A stretch of DNA of 41,343 nt from Magnetococcales bacterium (GCA_015232645.1 JADFZF010000005.1:1-41343), one strand, 5' to 3'; shown: positions 7,790 to 17,964, counted from the stretch's first letter. Numbers and translations: made by a program. Notes: a model not told the origin generated them from the letters alone.

Positions 7790-10700
7790 TCACGGCTCTA
7801 TGGTGGCAAGGAGTGGCAAAATTCTCGAGAAGGTCTCCCGGGCATCGTCGAAATCAAAAGACGCGACCTGTCGCCGCAGCAAAGACAACAGTGGCTCGTG
7901 ATCCCCCACACCGTAATAGTGCAACAGTTCGTCCGTAGTGTCGAGGGCATCCGGGTTGTGTTGCCGCAACTGCCGCTCCAACGTTTCTGACAACGAAACA
8001 AGATGATCGCGATCCTTCGGCGCGACCTTGGGGACGGGGTGCGAGACATCGGATTCCCCTTGGCTCCATTCGGCCAAGGCGGCCATGAGTGCGGTCAAGG
8101 CCACCCCAAGCTCTTCCACCAGCGTCGTGGTTTGCCGGCGGTCAGCCCGTTCCAGGGCCGACTCCAGATTGATCGCCACCTGCTGCAACTCCTGGGCCCC
8201 CAAAGAACCGGCAATCCCTTTCAAGGTATGAGCCAGACGTCGCGCCGTGGCATCATCGCCCTCGCCCACAGCCTGTCGCAACCGTTCCGGATCACCGGCA
8301 TGCTGTTCCATAAAGTGATGCAGCAACCGTCGCAACAACTCCTGATTGCCTCCCACCCGCACCAAAGCGGTCTGCAGATCCATCCCCCGCACCCCTTTCA
8401 GAGCCGAGAAATCGTTGACGACTGATCGCGGCGGACAGATCCCCGGCGACGTCAATTGCAGGCATTCTCCCAGGGCGTCATATAAGAGTTGGGGGTCGAT
8501 GGGCTTGGCGACGTAACCGTTCATCCCCGATTCTTCGATCCGGGACCGATCCTCGGCATTGGCGGTCATGGCGATGATGGGAAGATCCCCACGAATCCGA
8601 TCATCGCGACGAATCCGCCAAGCGGCGCTGTATCCATCCAATACCGGCATCTGAACGTCCATCAATACGACGTCGAATTCCCTCTGGCACAGCCTTTCCA
8701 GAGCTTCCCGGCCATCATTGGCCACCACCACTTCCATCCCCGCCTGATGCAGCAACTCGCAGACGATCTGTTGGTTGATGCCATTGTCTTCCGCCAACAG
8801 CGCTCGCCGACCCGCCAAACCGGGAGGAGTCTCACCATCTGGAGTTTCTTTACGCCGCTGCTCCTGTTCCCACTCCCCACCCGCCAACCCGAACAGCTTC
8901 ATGATCCCCCGATACAACACCGGTGGCGTCAGGGGTTGCGGCACGACCTGATCCACCCCAGGCAACCGTTCGAGTTCCAAGACACCTGGGCCGACCCCAC
9001 CCAAAAGCATGATGCGCATGGGTACCGGGCCCCTGTCCCATTGACGCAGACGTTGCGCCAATTGGACGCCGCTCATGTCCGACAGGGTTTCGTCCACCAG
9101 GACCAATGACCATGGGGGGGCGGCCATGGTCACCGCCTCCAGCGCCGCCCGGGCATCCGCCACTCCGGTCGCCGACAGGCCCCACGCCGTCAGATAACGC
9201 ACCACCATGTCCCGTGTCTCCTCCCCCTCATTGACCACCAATACCCGCTCCCCTTGAAGTGGCGCCGGCAACGGTTCCGACTCTTGGCGCTGCGGATCAA
9301 TTTTTTGCGTCAATGTACAATGAAAGGTGCTGCCCACATTCAGCGCGCTCTCCACCCAGATGCGCCCTCCCATCATGGCCACCAACTCCCGGCAAATGGC
9401 CAATCCCAATCCCGTGCCGCCAAATTGGCGCGCAATGGAAGCGTCTACCTGGGAAAATGCCTGAAACAATACCCCTTGCTGCTCCGCCGTCATACCGATC
9501 CCCTCGTCCCGGACCGAAATCTTCACCTCCACCTGCTGATCCTGGCGGGAATGAAGCCGCAGCAAGGTCACCACCCGGCCCGAGGGGGTAAATTTGACCG
9601 CATTGTTGACCAGGTTGAGCAAAACCTGCCCCAGACGCAGCGGATCCCCCAATAGCTGCGGCGGCAGATCGGGATCACGACAAAATTCAAGCTTCAATCC
9701 TTTTTCCTGCCCTTTCACCTGGGTCATGGCGGCCACCTGCGTCAACACCTGATCCAACGAATAGGGCACCGTTTCCAGCGTCAGACGCCCCGCTTCCATC
9801 CGCGATATGTCCAACAGGTCGTTGATGATCTGCAACAACGTTTTCCCCGCCGCCTGTACCTTGGTCAGGTAGTCCTTCTGCCGTTGATCAAGTCTGGTCC
9901 GGAGGCACAGATCAGTCAAACCCAATACCGCTGTCATGGGGGTACGCAGTTCGTGACTGACGTTGGCGATAAAAGCGCTTTTGGCCTGGATCAGCAAACG
10001 GTTTTTTTCCAATTGCAACAGATGCGGCAGCAACAGGCTCGACGATAACAACACCATGGCCACGATGGGATAAACGGGATCCACCAGCAGGTGTTGGTGG
10101 ACAAAGAGCCAGAAAGCCCATTGTACCAGCACCAACGCCATGAATCCGTTGAACCCGAGCAACCACCACAGGTCCCCGCGCCGCATCAGCGCACGGACGA
10201 CGAACCATGCCACTATCAGCCACAACCCGACGACCAGGTTTTCCCACCAGGGGCGCAGGAGATAATTTTTTTGAAGCAGTTGCTCCACCACCTGCATGTG
10301 CACCTCAACCCCGGGAACAATCTCCCCCAGGGGGGTAGCGACGTGATCTCCCACCCCTTTGGCGGTCACGCCCAAAAAGACCAGATGATCCTTGATCAAC
10401 GAAGCCTCCGCGTCCTTATCCAGGATCTCCTGCGCCGACAGATAGCGATAAGGATTGAAATGACGGTAATGCAGCCAGATTTGACTGTCGGATCCAGTGG
10501 GATACAAGGTACCGCCCAGACTCACGCCGGTCAGGGCAGGAATGGCGCTATCCAGAAACGGGTCGGTGGCCAACTGGATCAGTTTCAACCCATTCATGAC
10601 CCGCAGGGTCTCCAGCCCCAAGGCCGGGTAAAGTCCGGAACGGATATGATACACCAGCGGGATATGTCGGATCATGCCATCGGGGTCGCTGCCTGCCATC

Positions 10701-11329
10701 GAGATGGCCCCCTGCCCCTGAGCCACCTTCTGAAACAGCGGCAACGAGACGATGCTGCCGGTATAACGGGTCAGGGTTCGGCGCACATCCCATTGGCCTC
10801 TCCCATCCCCATCGGCATTGGTCGCTATGAAACCCGCTTTTTCCGTCGGCAATGGGGTTGGTGCCTCGGCCACCAGGGGGGCGAATCCCAACACGGTCGC
10901 CGCTTTGCTCATGCTGTCCGCCAGGCGGCGATCCTGATCGGGCAAACCGTCGAGTAGCCGCCGCCAATCCTCATTGCCCGGCCACAACGCCGCCAGATTG
11001 CCGGGAGATATTCGATCCGGCTCCGGGAACAGCAGGTCCACAACGATCACCCGCGCCCCATCGGCACGCAACCGATCCAACATCTTGGCCAAGCGCGACC
11101 TAGGCCAGGGCCACTGGCCGTGGCGGCGTAGGCTCGCTTCATCGATGGCGGCCACTCTGAGCGGCAAGGTCCATGGATATTCCCTGGGGGCGTGCCGTTG
11201 CATGATGTCGAACGACAGTTGCTCCAACCCTCTCCGGGGCAGGGGCAATAGCGCCAGCAACAACACCAGCATCAGCCAACCCCACGTATATCCCCCCACC
11301 ATTTTGTCCCATCGAACCACCTGACCCAC
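7790..11329 (-). CDS. CHASE2 hybrid sensor histidine kinase (HK-REC-REC-Hpt)
   Basis: A 1179-residue membrane sensor. Residues about 15-32 are a first membrane helix, and 40-355 form an extracytoplasmic CHASE2 domain (DEASLRRHGQWPWPR; FLGVTAKGVGDHVATPLG). Helices at about 363-380, 387-412 and 418-438 follow. The HisKA domain has NVSHELRTP with H459, and the HATPase has N576, DEGIG and GGTGLGLAI. A first REC domain (695-815) keeps D746 but has NEGEE instead of the acidic pair and lacks the KP lysine, so it is probably degenerate. The second REC (842-955) is canonical, with D848, D891 and K942. An Hpt domain has H1034 in AHTLKGIAGS. The start is uncertain: 11329 is a GTG, while a GTG at 11320 has GGAG eight bases upstream. 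It likely feeds the adjacent REC-GGDEF protein. Confidence 0.94.
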   Translation of the reverse strand: MGQVVRWDKMVGGYTWGWLMLVLLLALLPLPRRGLEQLSFDIMQRHAPREYPWTLPLRVAAIDEASLRRHGQWPWPRSRLAKMLDRLRADGARVIVVDLLFPEPDRISPGNLAALWPGNEDWRRLLDGLPDQDRRLADSMSKAATVLGFAPLVAEAPTPLPTEKAGFIATNADGDGRGQWDVRRTLTRYTGSIVSLPLFQKVAQGQGAISMAGSDPDGMIRHIPLVYHIRSGLYPALGLETLRVMNGLKLIQLATDPFLDSAIPALTGVSLGGTLYPTGSDSQIWLHYRHFNPYRYLSAQEILDKDAEASLIKDHLVFLGVTAKGVGDHVATPLGEIVPGVEVHMQVVEQLLQKNYLLRPWWENLVVGLWLIVAWFVVRALMRRGDLWWLLGFNGFMALVLVQWAFWLFVHQHLLVDPVYPIVAMVLLSSSLLLPHLLQLEKNRLLIQAKSAFIANVSHELRTPMTAVLGLTDLCLRTRLDQRQKDYLTKVQAAGKTLLQIINDLLDISRMEAGRLTLETVPYSLDQVLTQVAAMTQVKGQEKGLKLEFCRDPDLPPQLLGDPLRLGQVLLNLVNNAVKFTPSGRVVTLLRLHSRQDQQVEVKISVRDEGIGMTAEQQGVLFQAFSQVDASIARQFGGTGLGLAICRELVAMMGGRIWVESALNVGSTFHCTLTQKIDPQRQESEPLPAPLQGERVLVVNEGEETRDMVVRYLTAWGLSATGVADARAALEAVTMAAPPWSLVLVDETLSDMSGVQLAQRLRQWDRGPVPMRIMLLGGVGPGVLELERLPGVDQVVPQPLTPPVLYRGIMKLFGLAGGEWEQEQRRKETPDGETPPGLAGRRALLAEDNGINQQIVCELLHQAGMEVVVANDGREALERLCQREFDVVLMDVQMPVLDGYSAAWRIRRDDRIRGDLPIIAMTANAEDRSRIEESGMNGYVAKPIDPQLLYDALGECLQLTSPGICPPRSVVNDFSALKGVRGMDLQTALVRVGGNQELLRRLLHHFMEQHAGDPERLRQAVGEGDDATARRLAHTLKGIAGSLGAQELQQVAINLESALERADRRQTTTLVEELGVALTALMAALAEWSQGESDVSHPVPKVAPKDRDHLVSLSETLERQLRQHNPDALDTTDELLHYYGVGDHEPLLSLLRRQVASFDFDDARETFSRILPLLATIEP

Positions 11330-11592
11330 TCCAAATGGTTAAGTGTGGACCAGTCCCCGGGAGGGGACTGGAAAGGGACGGCTCCCTCCCCGGTGAGGCT
11401 TCGGGCGCGGTCCGAGGGTGTTGATCTTCTCTATCCCCCGTCACACGACTGAATTCTTGTCGCGCGGCGCAATCAATTGGCGGTGCGGGACCACCATTGA
11501 AGGGGGGGGGGAAAGAACGATGAAAATCAAACACCTTGGGGCTCCGTCCCCTCCACTAGGAAGGGCCATCCCCCTTCCCCAACCCATCCCAT

Positions 11593-13077
11593 TCACTGGT
11601 CAAAATGATTTTGCCCTTTGGCCAGGTCAGGGCCCACCGGCCGCTCCCAACCACCACCCAGGCTTTTATAGACTGCAATCAGGTCCAGAGTACAATCGGC
11701 GCGAGCGTTGGCAAGCCGATCCCGCGACGCCAATAGGGTACGTTCCGCCTCCAATACTTCGAGTTGCGAAGTTGTCCCCTGTTGAAAACGCTCCCGGGCG
11801 ATGTCGCGTACCTGCTGGTCTTTTTCAACCTCATGCAGGGCCGATCGCAACACCACTTCCTGTTGGTTGTAAGCGGTAAGCGCCCGTTCCACATCCGCCA
11901 AGGCGGCAAAAATACTTTTTTGATAACTGGCCAGCGCCTCTTGTTGCCGAGCATTGGCCACTTCCCATTGTGCCGCCAGAAATCCCAGGTTGAACACCGG
12001 TACCCGAATACCGGCATCGGCACGCCAGGATCGCTGACCGGACGCCATCAGGTCAGCGGCATCGGTCCCCAGAAAACCAAAAAAACCGCTCAAGGAAAGG
12101 TTGGGGAAGAAACGGGCGGTGGCGATCCCCTGCTGCGCCGTTGCCGCCGCCAATTTCCGCTCCGCCACACGAATGTCGGCACGTCGGGCAATGACTTCGA
12201 CCGGTGTCGCCCAGACCAGATCCCTCTCCAGGGTGGGAATGGGGGCCGGATTGGCCAGCAGTTCATGTGTCACCCCCGGACGTTCACCCAGGAGGACATC
12301 CATGCTGTATTCGTTCTGCCTCAGCCGGGCGTTGAGGTTGGGAAGCGTTGATTGCACCTGTGCCCCTCTGGCCTCCGCCTGAACCACGTCCATATGCGCC
12401 ACCTGGCCCGCCTGAAAGCGCTGTCGGGCGAGGATCACCATTTTTTGATGAACGGCGATGGTTTCGGCAAGAAGGTGCCGTTGCCGCTGATCGCGGCGAA
12501 TGGCAACGTAGGTCCGGGCAATCTCCGCCAGCAGGCTGACCCAGACGTCGGCACGCGCCGCCAGTGCCCCTTCCCATTGCGCCGTGGCCCCCTCTTCGGC
12601 ACGACGATGACTACCGAACAGATCGAGTTCCCAACTGGCATCAAATCCTGTTTGAAAAATATCAAAAGGGATCTGCGACAGAGAAGCCAATGGGGTGCTA
12701 TTGCCACCCGGCATCGCCATCTGATTGGCCTCACGGGTGGCAGACGCCCGGAAATCACCCCCGGGAAGCCCGGCGGCCCGAGCCTGGGCCATACCAGCCC
12801 GGGCCTGAACCACCCGGGCGGTAGCCATTTTCAAGTCCAGATTGCCCGAGGCCGCCTGATCCAACAACCGAGTCAGTGTGGGATCGTTGAAATGGCTCCA
12901 CCATTGAGCATCGTTGCGAATCCTGGCGGTCTTTCCCAAGTCCCGATCGGCATGCCAGACGGTTGGGACCTCGACCACTGGCGGTTGATAGTCGGGGCCG
13001 ACGGCGCAGCCGCACAAGGCCAACGCACAACCCGCTATCCCGCCAAGGCGCTGAATCATGATCGATACCGGTGCCAT
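11593..13077 (-). CDS. NodT-family RND/MFS efflux outer-membrane lipoprotein
   Basis: This is a TolC-like outer-membrane channel of the NodT/OprM family, completing a tripartite efflux pump. With the start at 13077 the protein opens MAPVSIMIQRLGG and has a lipobox ending in LCGC (Cys at about residue 24), followed by the family hallmark AVGPDYQPP. The rest shows the two repeated OEP domains: long helical segments rich in Q/A, such as QARAGMAQARAAGLPG, and a closing DLIAVYKSLGGGWE. The frame is open further upstream to a TTG at 13143, but that adds a hydrophilic stretch before the signal peptide; the true start lies within this interval. It is 22-90 bases downstream of an EmrB-like antiporter and probably in one transcript with it. 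Confidence 0.9.
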   Translation of the reverse strand: MAPVSIMIQRLGGIAGCALALCGCAVGPDYQPPVVEVPTVWHADRDLGKTARIRNDAQWWSHFNDPTLTRLLDQAASGNLDLKMATARVVQARAGMAQARAAGLPGGDFRASATREANQMAMPGGNSTPLASLSQIPFDIFQTGFDASWELDLFGSHRRAEEGATAQWEGALAARADVWVSLLAEIARTYVAIRRDQRQRHLLAETIAVHQKMVILARQRFQAGQVAHMDVVQAEARGAQVQSTLPNLNARLRQNEYSMDVLLGERPGVTHELLANPAPIPTLERDLVWATPVEVIARRADIRVAERKLAAATAQQGIATARFFPNLSLSGFFGFLGTDAADLMASGQRSWRADAGIRVPVFNLGFLAAQWEVANARQQEALASYQKSIFAALADVERALTAYNQQEVVLRSALHEVEKDQQVRDIARERFQQGTTSQLEVLEAERTLLASRDRLANARADCTLDLIAVYKSLGGGWERPVGPDLAKGQNHFDQ

Positions 13078-13165
13078 CTTGTCGTTGTTCCCGTCCCCAT
13101 GGTCGTCCATGCCCAGGATGCCCCGCTCGGTCTCCGCTGGCAACCCCTAAGAAAAAGCCCAGGTC

Positions 13166-14776
13166 TCATTGTCGATTCCCGTTTGGTTTTCGACGCCCAT
13201 CGTTCATCCCTGGTGGGGGGGGCTTGACCTCATGAATCTTGTTGCGCGGCAGAAACAATGCGGCTACCGCGAGCGTGCCGATAAAAACGGCAAATATTTG
13301 AAACGCATCGCCATAACCGAGAATGACCGCATGATGCATGAGATGCCGATGCATGACTTCCATGGCCTGCGTGGGGGCGCTCGACGGCGGATAACCGTGA
13401 TCGATCAGGGTCCGGGTCACCGTGGCCAAAGTCGTTTGCATGGCGGTATCGGTCGTGGCCAAATGTTGCCCGAGGATGGTTTGATGCCATTGTTGGCGCT
13501 GCAGGAGGTAACTGAGAATAATGGCAATACCGAAGCTTCCCCCCAGATTGCGCATCATCGAAAAGAGGGCCGAGGCCTTGTTGCTCTTTTCCTTGGGGAT
13601 GGCGCTGAAGGCCATGGTGCTGATCGGGACAAACAGAAATGGCAGACCCGATACCTGAAGAATCCGCATCAGGACGAAGGTGGAATAATCGGTCTGCGGG
13701 GTGAACAGGGCCGTCATCGCCATGCCGGAACCGGTCAGCGTCATGCCAACGACAATGAGGTAGCGGGATTGGATTTTATTGACCAATTTACCGACCGTAG
13801 GCATCAGAACGATGACCGCCAGTCCGCCTGGGGACAGTACCAGACCGGCGAGGGTGGCGTCGTATCCGAATTGTGATTGGACCAGCATCGGCAGCAGAGT
13901 CGAAGAGCCATAAAGGACGAATCCGACAACAAAAATCATCAAACAGGCAGGTCCAAAATATCGGTCCTGGAGCAGACGCAGGTCAACGATGGCCTCATTT
14001 TGTCGCCAGAGCCACAGGAAGGCGGCGATTAGGCTGATGGCGGCGACGATGGTGCAGAGGATGATGAAATGACTGTCGAACCAGTCGTCCTCTTCGCCCT
14101 TGTCCAGGACGATCTGCATCGCCCCGAGGCCCAGGGCCAAAAGCCCCATACCGATATAGTCGATGGAGAACAGCCCTTTGGCTCTGGCATGGGGTGGATC
14201 GGTGACCAGGGCTTTGACCAGCAGCACCGCCAGGAGACCGACGGGTACGTTCATGAAGAAAATCCAACGCCAGCTGAAATGATCGGTAATGTACCCCCCC
14301 AGGGTGGGCCCGAGGATGGGGGCCACCACCATGGTGATACCGGTGATGCCGAAGGCGACGCCGCGTTTTTCCGGAGGGAAGCTGTCCATGATGATGGCCT
14401 GTTGCATGGGCTGCAAGCCGCCTCCAGCCAGTCCCTGGAGCAGGCGGAAACCGATGAGTACCGGTAGCGAAGTGGCGATACCGCAGGCAAAGGAGGCGAC
14501 GGTGAAACAGGTGATGCACAGCAGAAAGAAATTTTTGCGCCCCATGACCCCGGCCAGCCAGCCCGACAGCGGGAGGACGATCCCATTGGCGACGAGATAG
14601 GATGTGAGGACCCAACTGCTTTCATTCTGGCTGGCGGCGAGGCTGCCGGCAATGTGGGTCAGGGAGACGTTGGTGATAGTGGTATCCAGAACCTCCATGA
14701 AGGCGGCCAAGCTGACGACTACGGCGACCAGCATCGGGTGAGGTGGTGCGATGGCCGGGGTATCCGCCTTCTCCAT
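13166..14776 (-). CDS. DHA2-family (EmrB/QacA-like) multidrug MFS transporter
   Basis: A 536-residue inner-membrane drug/proton antiporter with 14 predicted helices, characteristic of the EmrB branch. Seen in the sequence: LDTTITNVSLTHI in helix 1 (the D/T motif), QNESSWVLTSYLVANGIVLP in helix 2, the motif A remnant GVMGRKNFF, and the motif C series VVAPILGPTLGGYITDHFSWRWIFFMNVPVG. It normally works with an EmrA/HlyD-type membrane fusion protein and an outer-membrane channel. The NodT channel is directly downstream, but no fusion-protein gene is present on either side. ATG 14776 has a modest GAAGAG signal upstream. Substrates cannot be predicted. The family call is strong; symbol emrB is avoided because the partner is missing. 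Confidence 0.93.
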   Translation of the reverse strand: MEKADTPAIAPPHPMLVAVVVSLAAFMEVLDTTITNVSLTHIAGSLAASQNESSWVLTSYLVANGIVLPLSGWLAGVMGRKNFFLLCITCFTVASFACGIATSLPVLIGFRLLQGLAGGGLQPMQQAIIMDSFPPEKRGVAFGITGITMVVAPILGPTLGGYITDHFSWRWIFFMNVPVGLLAVLLVKALVTDPPHARAKGLFSIDYIGMGLLALGLGAMQIVLDKGEEDDWFDSHFIILCTIVAAISLIAAFLWLWRQNEAIVDLRLLQDRYFGPACLMIFVVGFVLYGSSTLLPMLVQSQFGYDATLAGLVLSPGGLAVIVLMPTVGKLVNKIQSRYLIVVGMTLTGSGMAMTALFTPQTDYSTFVLMRILQVSGLPFLFVPISTMAFSAIPKEKSNKASALFSMMRNLGGSFGIAIILSYLLQRQQWHQTILGQHLATTDTAMQTTLATVTRTLIDHGYPPSSAPTQAMEVMHRHLMHHAVILGYGDAFQIFAVFIGTLAVAALFLPRNKIHEVKPPPPGMNDGRRKPNGNRQ

Positions 14777-14997
14777 CGTGTCTCTTCATGACTCTGGGAG
14801 GAATGAAGTCCCTAAACATAATCAACGCAGAGGGGTGGCTCCGTCAAAACTCGATTTGGCCGTATGCCGCCGTATCGATCCGGATGCCGCAGGGTACAGC
14901 CGATCGATCCGAGGGTAAAGGGATGTTTTTCCACCCCTCTTGGCGCTGCCGAAAGGCGCTCCAGGTCCAAGGGCAGGCGGGTGGCGGTCAAAGGAGT

Positions 14998-16380
14998 TTA
15001 TTTTCCCACCGAAGCGTTCTGGGTGACGAAAGTATGATATGGAAGATCCAGCAGATGATCGAAGGTAATGATGACCGCCACCATGAAAGTAATCAGGCTG
15101 GCGGCAAAATAACCATAACCGTAAAATGAGAATCCGAGGTATAGGCAGAACCAGGTCATCAGGCTGTTGGTTAGCAAAAACACCAGACCCACTTGCAAGG
15201 CTTTTTTCCGACAATCAAAGTAGGATAACATAATATTCATGAACAGAACGGCCACATGGTAGAAAGCCCCCAGGGCTCCCAGGCGATACATGGCCAGTTG
15301 CTTGAAATTGATATCCAACCAAGCAAACAGTTGCGGCGCCAACAGGATGGCCAATAGAGTGATACTGCCCTGAAGGATGATGAAATTGCGACCGCTCACA
15401 TGAATGGCGTTGATGAGTTCCCGATGAATGGCCTGAATGGCCTGAAAATGGGAATGTTTCTGGATCTCACGATAAAACTTCAAATAATATTCAAAAAATC
15501 GTGTTTCCATGCTCAGAACGAAGGAGGCCATGGAGGGGACGATGGTCAAATAGGCGAGGAACATGGCACTGTCGTAATTGGAGTAGGAGATGAAACCTCC
15601 CGCGACTTCTTCCCGTTCGGGAGCGAACCACATGATCCACTTATCGACCCAGGTGGCGAGGTTGAAGGTGAACCCCAGGAGTGCCAGATCCCAATAGCGG
15701 CGAAAATAACCGAGGAAACGAAAAAAATTCACCGCCTCATAGGGATACTCGGCAAAGATGCGGGCGATGATGCCGAACAGGATGATGACCAGGCCGGAAT
15801 TGAACCCGGTATACATCCCCACCACCCCCATATCCTTGGAGAGAAACGGGTTGAAAACGGCACCCATGGTCATACCCAGCAAAAAAATGCGCATGATGGT
15901 TCGGTAATCCTTCAGGGCGGTGATGAAGACAGTGGCAACCCAGATGCCATTGATCAAAAAATAATTGGTGAAAGCGCTGATGGCGGACGACAATTCCATA
16001 TCGAGATAGAAAAAATAAAAATAGATGGCCAGAGGCAATTGCGTGGCATACACCAGCATCAGTCCCCCGATCAGGGCGCCCGGGGCGTTTTCAACCTGTT
16101 TGATAAAGACGAGATCGGCGAGATATCGGGTCAATACCAGAACGACGGGACCGGAAAAGACCAGAGAAAAAGAGAAATTATAGATGACGGTGATGCGAAA
16201 GGCCATCTGCTGGTCGAAAGTGGTGAACATGGACCCCAGGGCCAGTATGCTGGTGAGGGAAATGATGGTGAACAGCCAGGGCCCCGTGGCGATGAGAGCA
16301 GAATAGGCAAACCCACCCAGAAGACCGAAAAGATTATCCTTGGTGGTCAAATGGCGCAGAACGAAACCGATGCCGGCCAT
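14998..16380 (-). CDS. pelG: Pel exopolysaccharide export protein PelG
   Basis: PelG is the inner-membrane, flippase-like component of Pel polysaccharide export, belonging to the MOP/Wzx-type superfamily. This 460-residue protein begins with the typical MAGIGFVLRHLTTKDN and has about a dozen hydrophobic helices along its whole length, with family-like segments such as FAYSALIATGPWLFTI, NLATWVDKWIMWF and SYSNYDSAMFLAYLT. Length matches PelG (about 450). The ATG follows the pelF stop by three bases, so it is coupled to pelF. It acts with PelF to polymerise and move a GalNAc/GlcNAc-type cationic polymer across the inner membrane. No periplasmic or outer-membrane Pel genes (pelA, pelB, pelC) lie in the window. 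Confidence 0.93.
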   Translation of the reverse strand: MAGIGFVLRHLTTKDNLFGLLGGFAYSALIATGPWLFTIISLTSILALGSMFTTFDQQMAFRITVIYNFSFSLVFSGPVVLVLTRYLADLVFIKQVENAPGALIGGLMLVYATQLPLAIYFYFFYLDMELSSAISAFTNYFLINGIWVATVFITALKDYRTIMRIFLLGMTMGAVFNPFLSKDMGVVGMYTGFNSGLVIILFGIIARIFAEYPYEAVNFFRFLGYFRRYWDLALLGFTFNLATWVDKWIMWFAPEREEVAGGFISYSNYDSAMFLAYLTIVPSMASFVLSMETRFFEYYLKFYREIQKHSHFQAIQAIHRELINAIHVSGRNFIILQGSITLLAILLAPQLFAWLDINFKQLAMYRLGALGAFYHVAVLFMNIMLSYFDCRKKALQVGLVFLLTNSLMTWFCLYLGFSFYGYGYFAASLITFMVAVIITFDHLLDLPYHTFVTQNASVGK

Positions 16381-16383
16381 GGT

Positions 16384-17964
16384 TCAATTCGAGACCCCGG
16401 GAGCAATGGAGGAACGTTGGCACAGATCGGTGTATAGATTCCGATAGGTTTGGGTCAAGATGTCTTGATCGTAATAGATCCGGACGCGCTGGCGCATGGC
16501 CTGTGAGCATTGTTGCCACCAGGAGGGCTGGGTCAGCAGGCGAAACAGTTGGTCGGCGGTTTCGGCGGGATTGGCGACCCTGGTCACCGCCCCCCCTGGA
16601 CCCAGCGGTGGATTTTCGTCGGGCATCCCCTCGATCATTTCTCGGCAGGCCCCCACGTCCGTGGCCACGGTCGGCACCCCGGCGGCGCCCGCCTCCAGGA
16701 TCACCAAAGGCTGTCCTTCACTGATGCTGGTCAACACGTTGACGTCGATCCGACCCAGATAATTCCGAAGATCCACCCGACCGGTGAAGGTGACCATGTC
16801 GCCCAGACGCAAATGTCGGATCATCCCCTGACATTCGGCGAAGTAGGTCGCATCTTCATCGGCCGGCCCCATGATCAAGGCCCGGGCATGGGGGAGAGAC
16901 TGCCGCAGCATGGCACAGGCCTGGATGAAACTCTTGATGTCCTTGATTGGAACCACCCGACCGATCAAGGCGACCGTCGGCGGCCGGGTCCCCTTGTCGG
17001 AATCAAGGGTCTCATAATGACGCCAGTCGATGCCGTTGGGGATCACCCGCATCCGGCCGGGATCGGCCCCATCCGCCTTTTGAAAATTTTGATTGCCGCC
17101 ATAGATCGTGATGATTTGATCGCACGCCTGATAGCAGGCCTTGGAATAGGACTGAAACGCATCGATCCATAATTTGCGACAGTCGTTGCTACCGGGCTGC
17201 AATTGGAAGCCGCTGCGACGGTCTTCATACAGCCAGTCGGCCATGGTGATTTCGATGCGACGTTCGTTGGTGTAGATGCCGTGTTCGCACACAATGACCG
17301 GACGTTGGGACTCCAGATGGGCCCGCGCCAGAAGCAGACCGGCGTAGCCGGTGGAAACGGCATGATAGGTCCTGGCTTGAGGCAACTCACAGGCCAACAA
17401 GGTCAACAGGTTGCCCGCAAGATAACGCCAGGTCCAAAAAAAATCCAAAAACGGCCCCTTGGGCAGCAATCGGTCGTACAAACGCAGCAACAGCTCCCAG
17501 GCCGGCCTGGAATTGAGCAGCTCCCCCAAGTCCAATGATCCTCGATAGGGCGACAGGGTTTGCAGCAGACTCCGTAACGTTTCCAGCCCCCCTCCGACCT
17601 GAAATTGATATAAATCCAATTCCAGGGCGTCGAAGAGGGTAAGTGGCAACCGCCTCCCCCCCCTGTCTCCCCGGGGAGGGGCCAAAAACAGATGGGTGAT
17701 CCCGGCGATATTGCCCGGCAGCTCATAGCGGGGCTGCAATTTTTGTCCGGGCGGCAGGAGCGCCAGAAGGTGGAAGCTCAGCTCGGGCAACCCCCGAATC
17801 AGGGCATGGACCCAACCCGATACCCCTCCGGCAACGTACGGATAGGTTCCTTCGACGATCAGGCATACATCGGCGGCAGCCGCTGGCGACCGCTTCCGTG
17901 CCACCCGACGGCCTGACCATGACCAAGCGGTGAGAGGAAACGGGCTGCGGGGACCTTGGCTCAT
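16384..17964 (-). CDS. pelF: Pel polysaccharide glycosyltransferase PelF
   Basis: PelF is the cytosolic GT4 glycosyltransferase that polymerises Pel from UDP-sugars. The 526-residue protein has the PelF/DUF3492 N-terminus (CLIVEGTYPYVAGGVSGWVH from about residue 34) and CEHGIYTNERRIEI (226-239), both typical of PelF. The C-terminal donor half has VIPNGID, LIGRVVPIKDI, and the catalytic E-x7-E pair E416/E424 within SISEGQPLVILEAGAAG. Its ATG overlaps the stop of the preceding membrane/cNMP gene by the ATGA sequence at 17961-17964, and its own stop is three bases before pelG. This is the gene order expected of an E-F-G block. A basic N-terminal extension of about 30 residues precedes the domain. 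The assignment is secure. Confidence 0.95.
   Translation of the reverse strand: MSQGPRSPFPLTAWSWSGRRVARKRSPAAAADVCLIVEGTYPYVAGGVSGWVHALIRGLPELSFHLLALLPPGQKLQPRYELPGNIAGITHLFLAPPRGDRGGRRLPLTLFDALELDLYQFQVGGGLETLRSLLQTLSPYRGSLDLGELLNSRPAWELLLRLYDRLLPKGPFLDFFWTWRYLAGNLLTLLACELPQARTYHAVSTGYAGLLLARAHLESQRPVIVCEHGIYTNERRIEITMADWLYEDRRSGFQLQPGSNDCRKLWIDAFQSYSKACYQACDQIITIYGGNQNFQKADGADPGRMRVIPNGIDWRHYETLDSDKGTRPPTVALIGRVVPIKDIKSFIQACAMLRQSLPHARALIMGPADEDATYFAECQGMIRHLRLGDMVTFTGRVDLRNYLGRIDVNVLTSISEGQPLVILEAGAAGVPTVATDVGACREMIEGMPDENPPLGPGGAVTRVANPAETADQLFRLLTQPSWWQQCSQAMRQRVRIYYDQDILTQTYRNLYTDLCQRSSIAPGVSN

Noticed and set aside
11350-11371. 9-bp perfect hairpin with GGGA loop between the NodT gene and the histidine kinase
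   Set aside because: No T-run follows on the minus strand and it is about 220 bases past the NodT stop, so I do not call it a terminator.
15400-16437. 345-codon plus-strand frame inside pelG
   Set aside because: It is a His/Gly/Asp-rich shadow of a membrane protein on the other strand.
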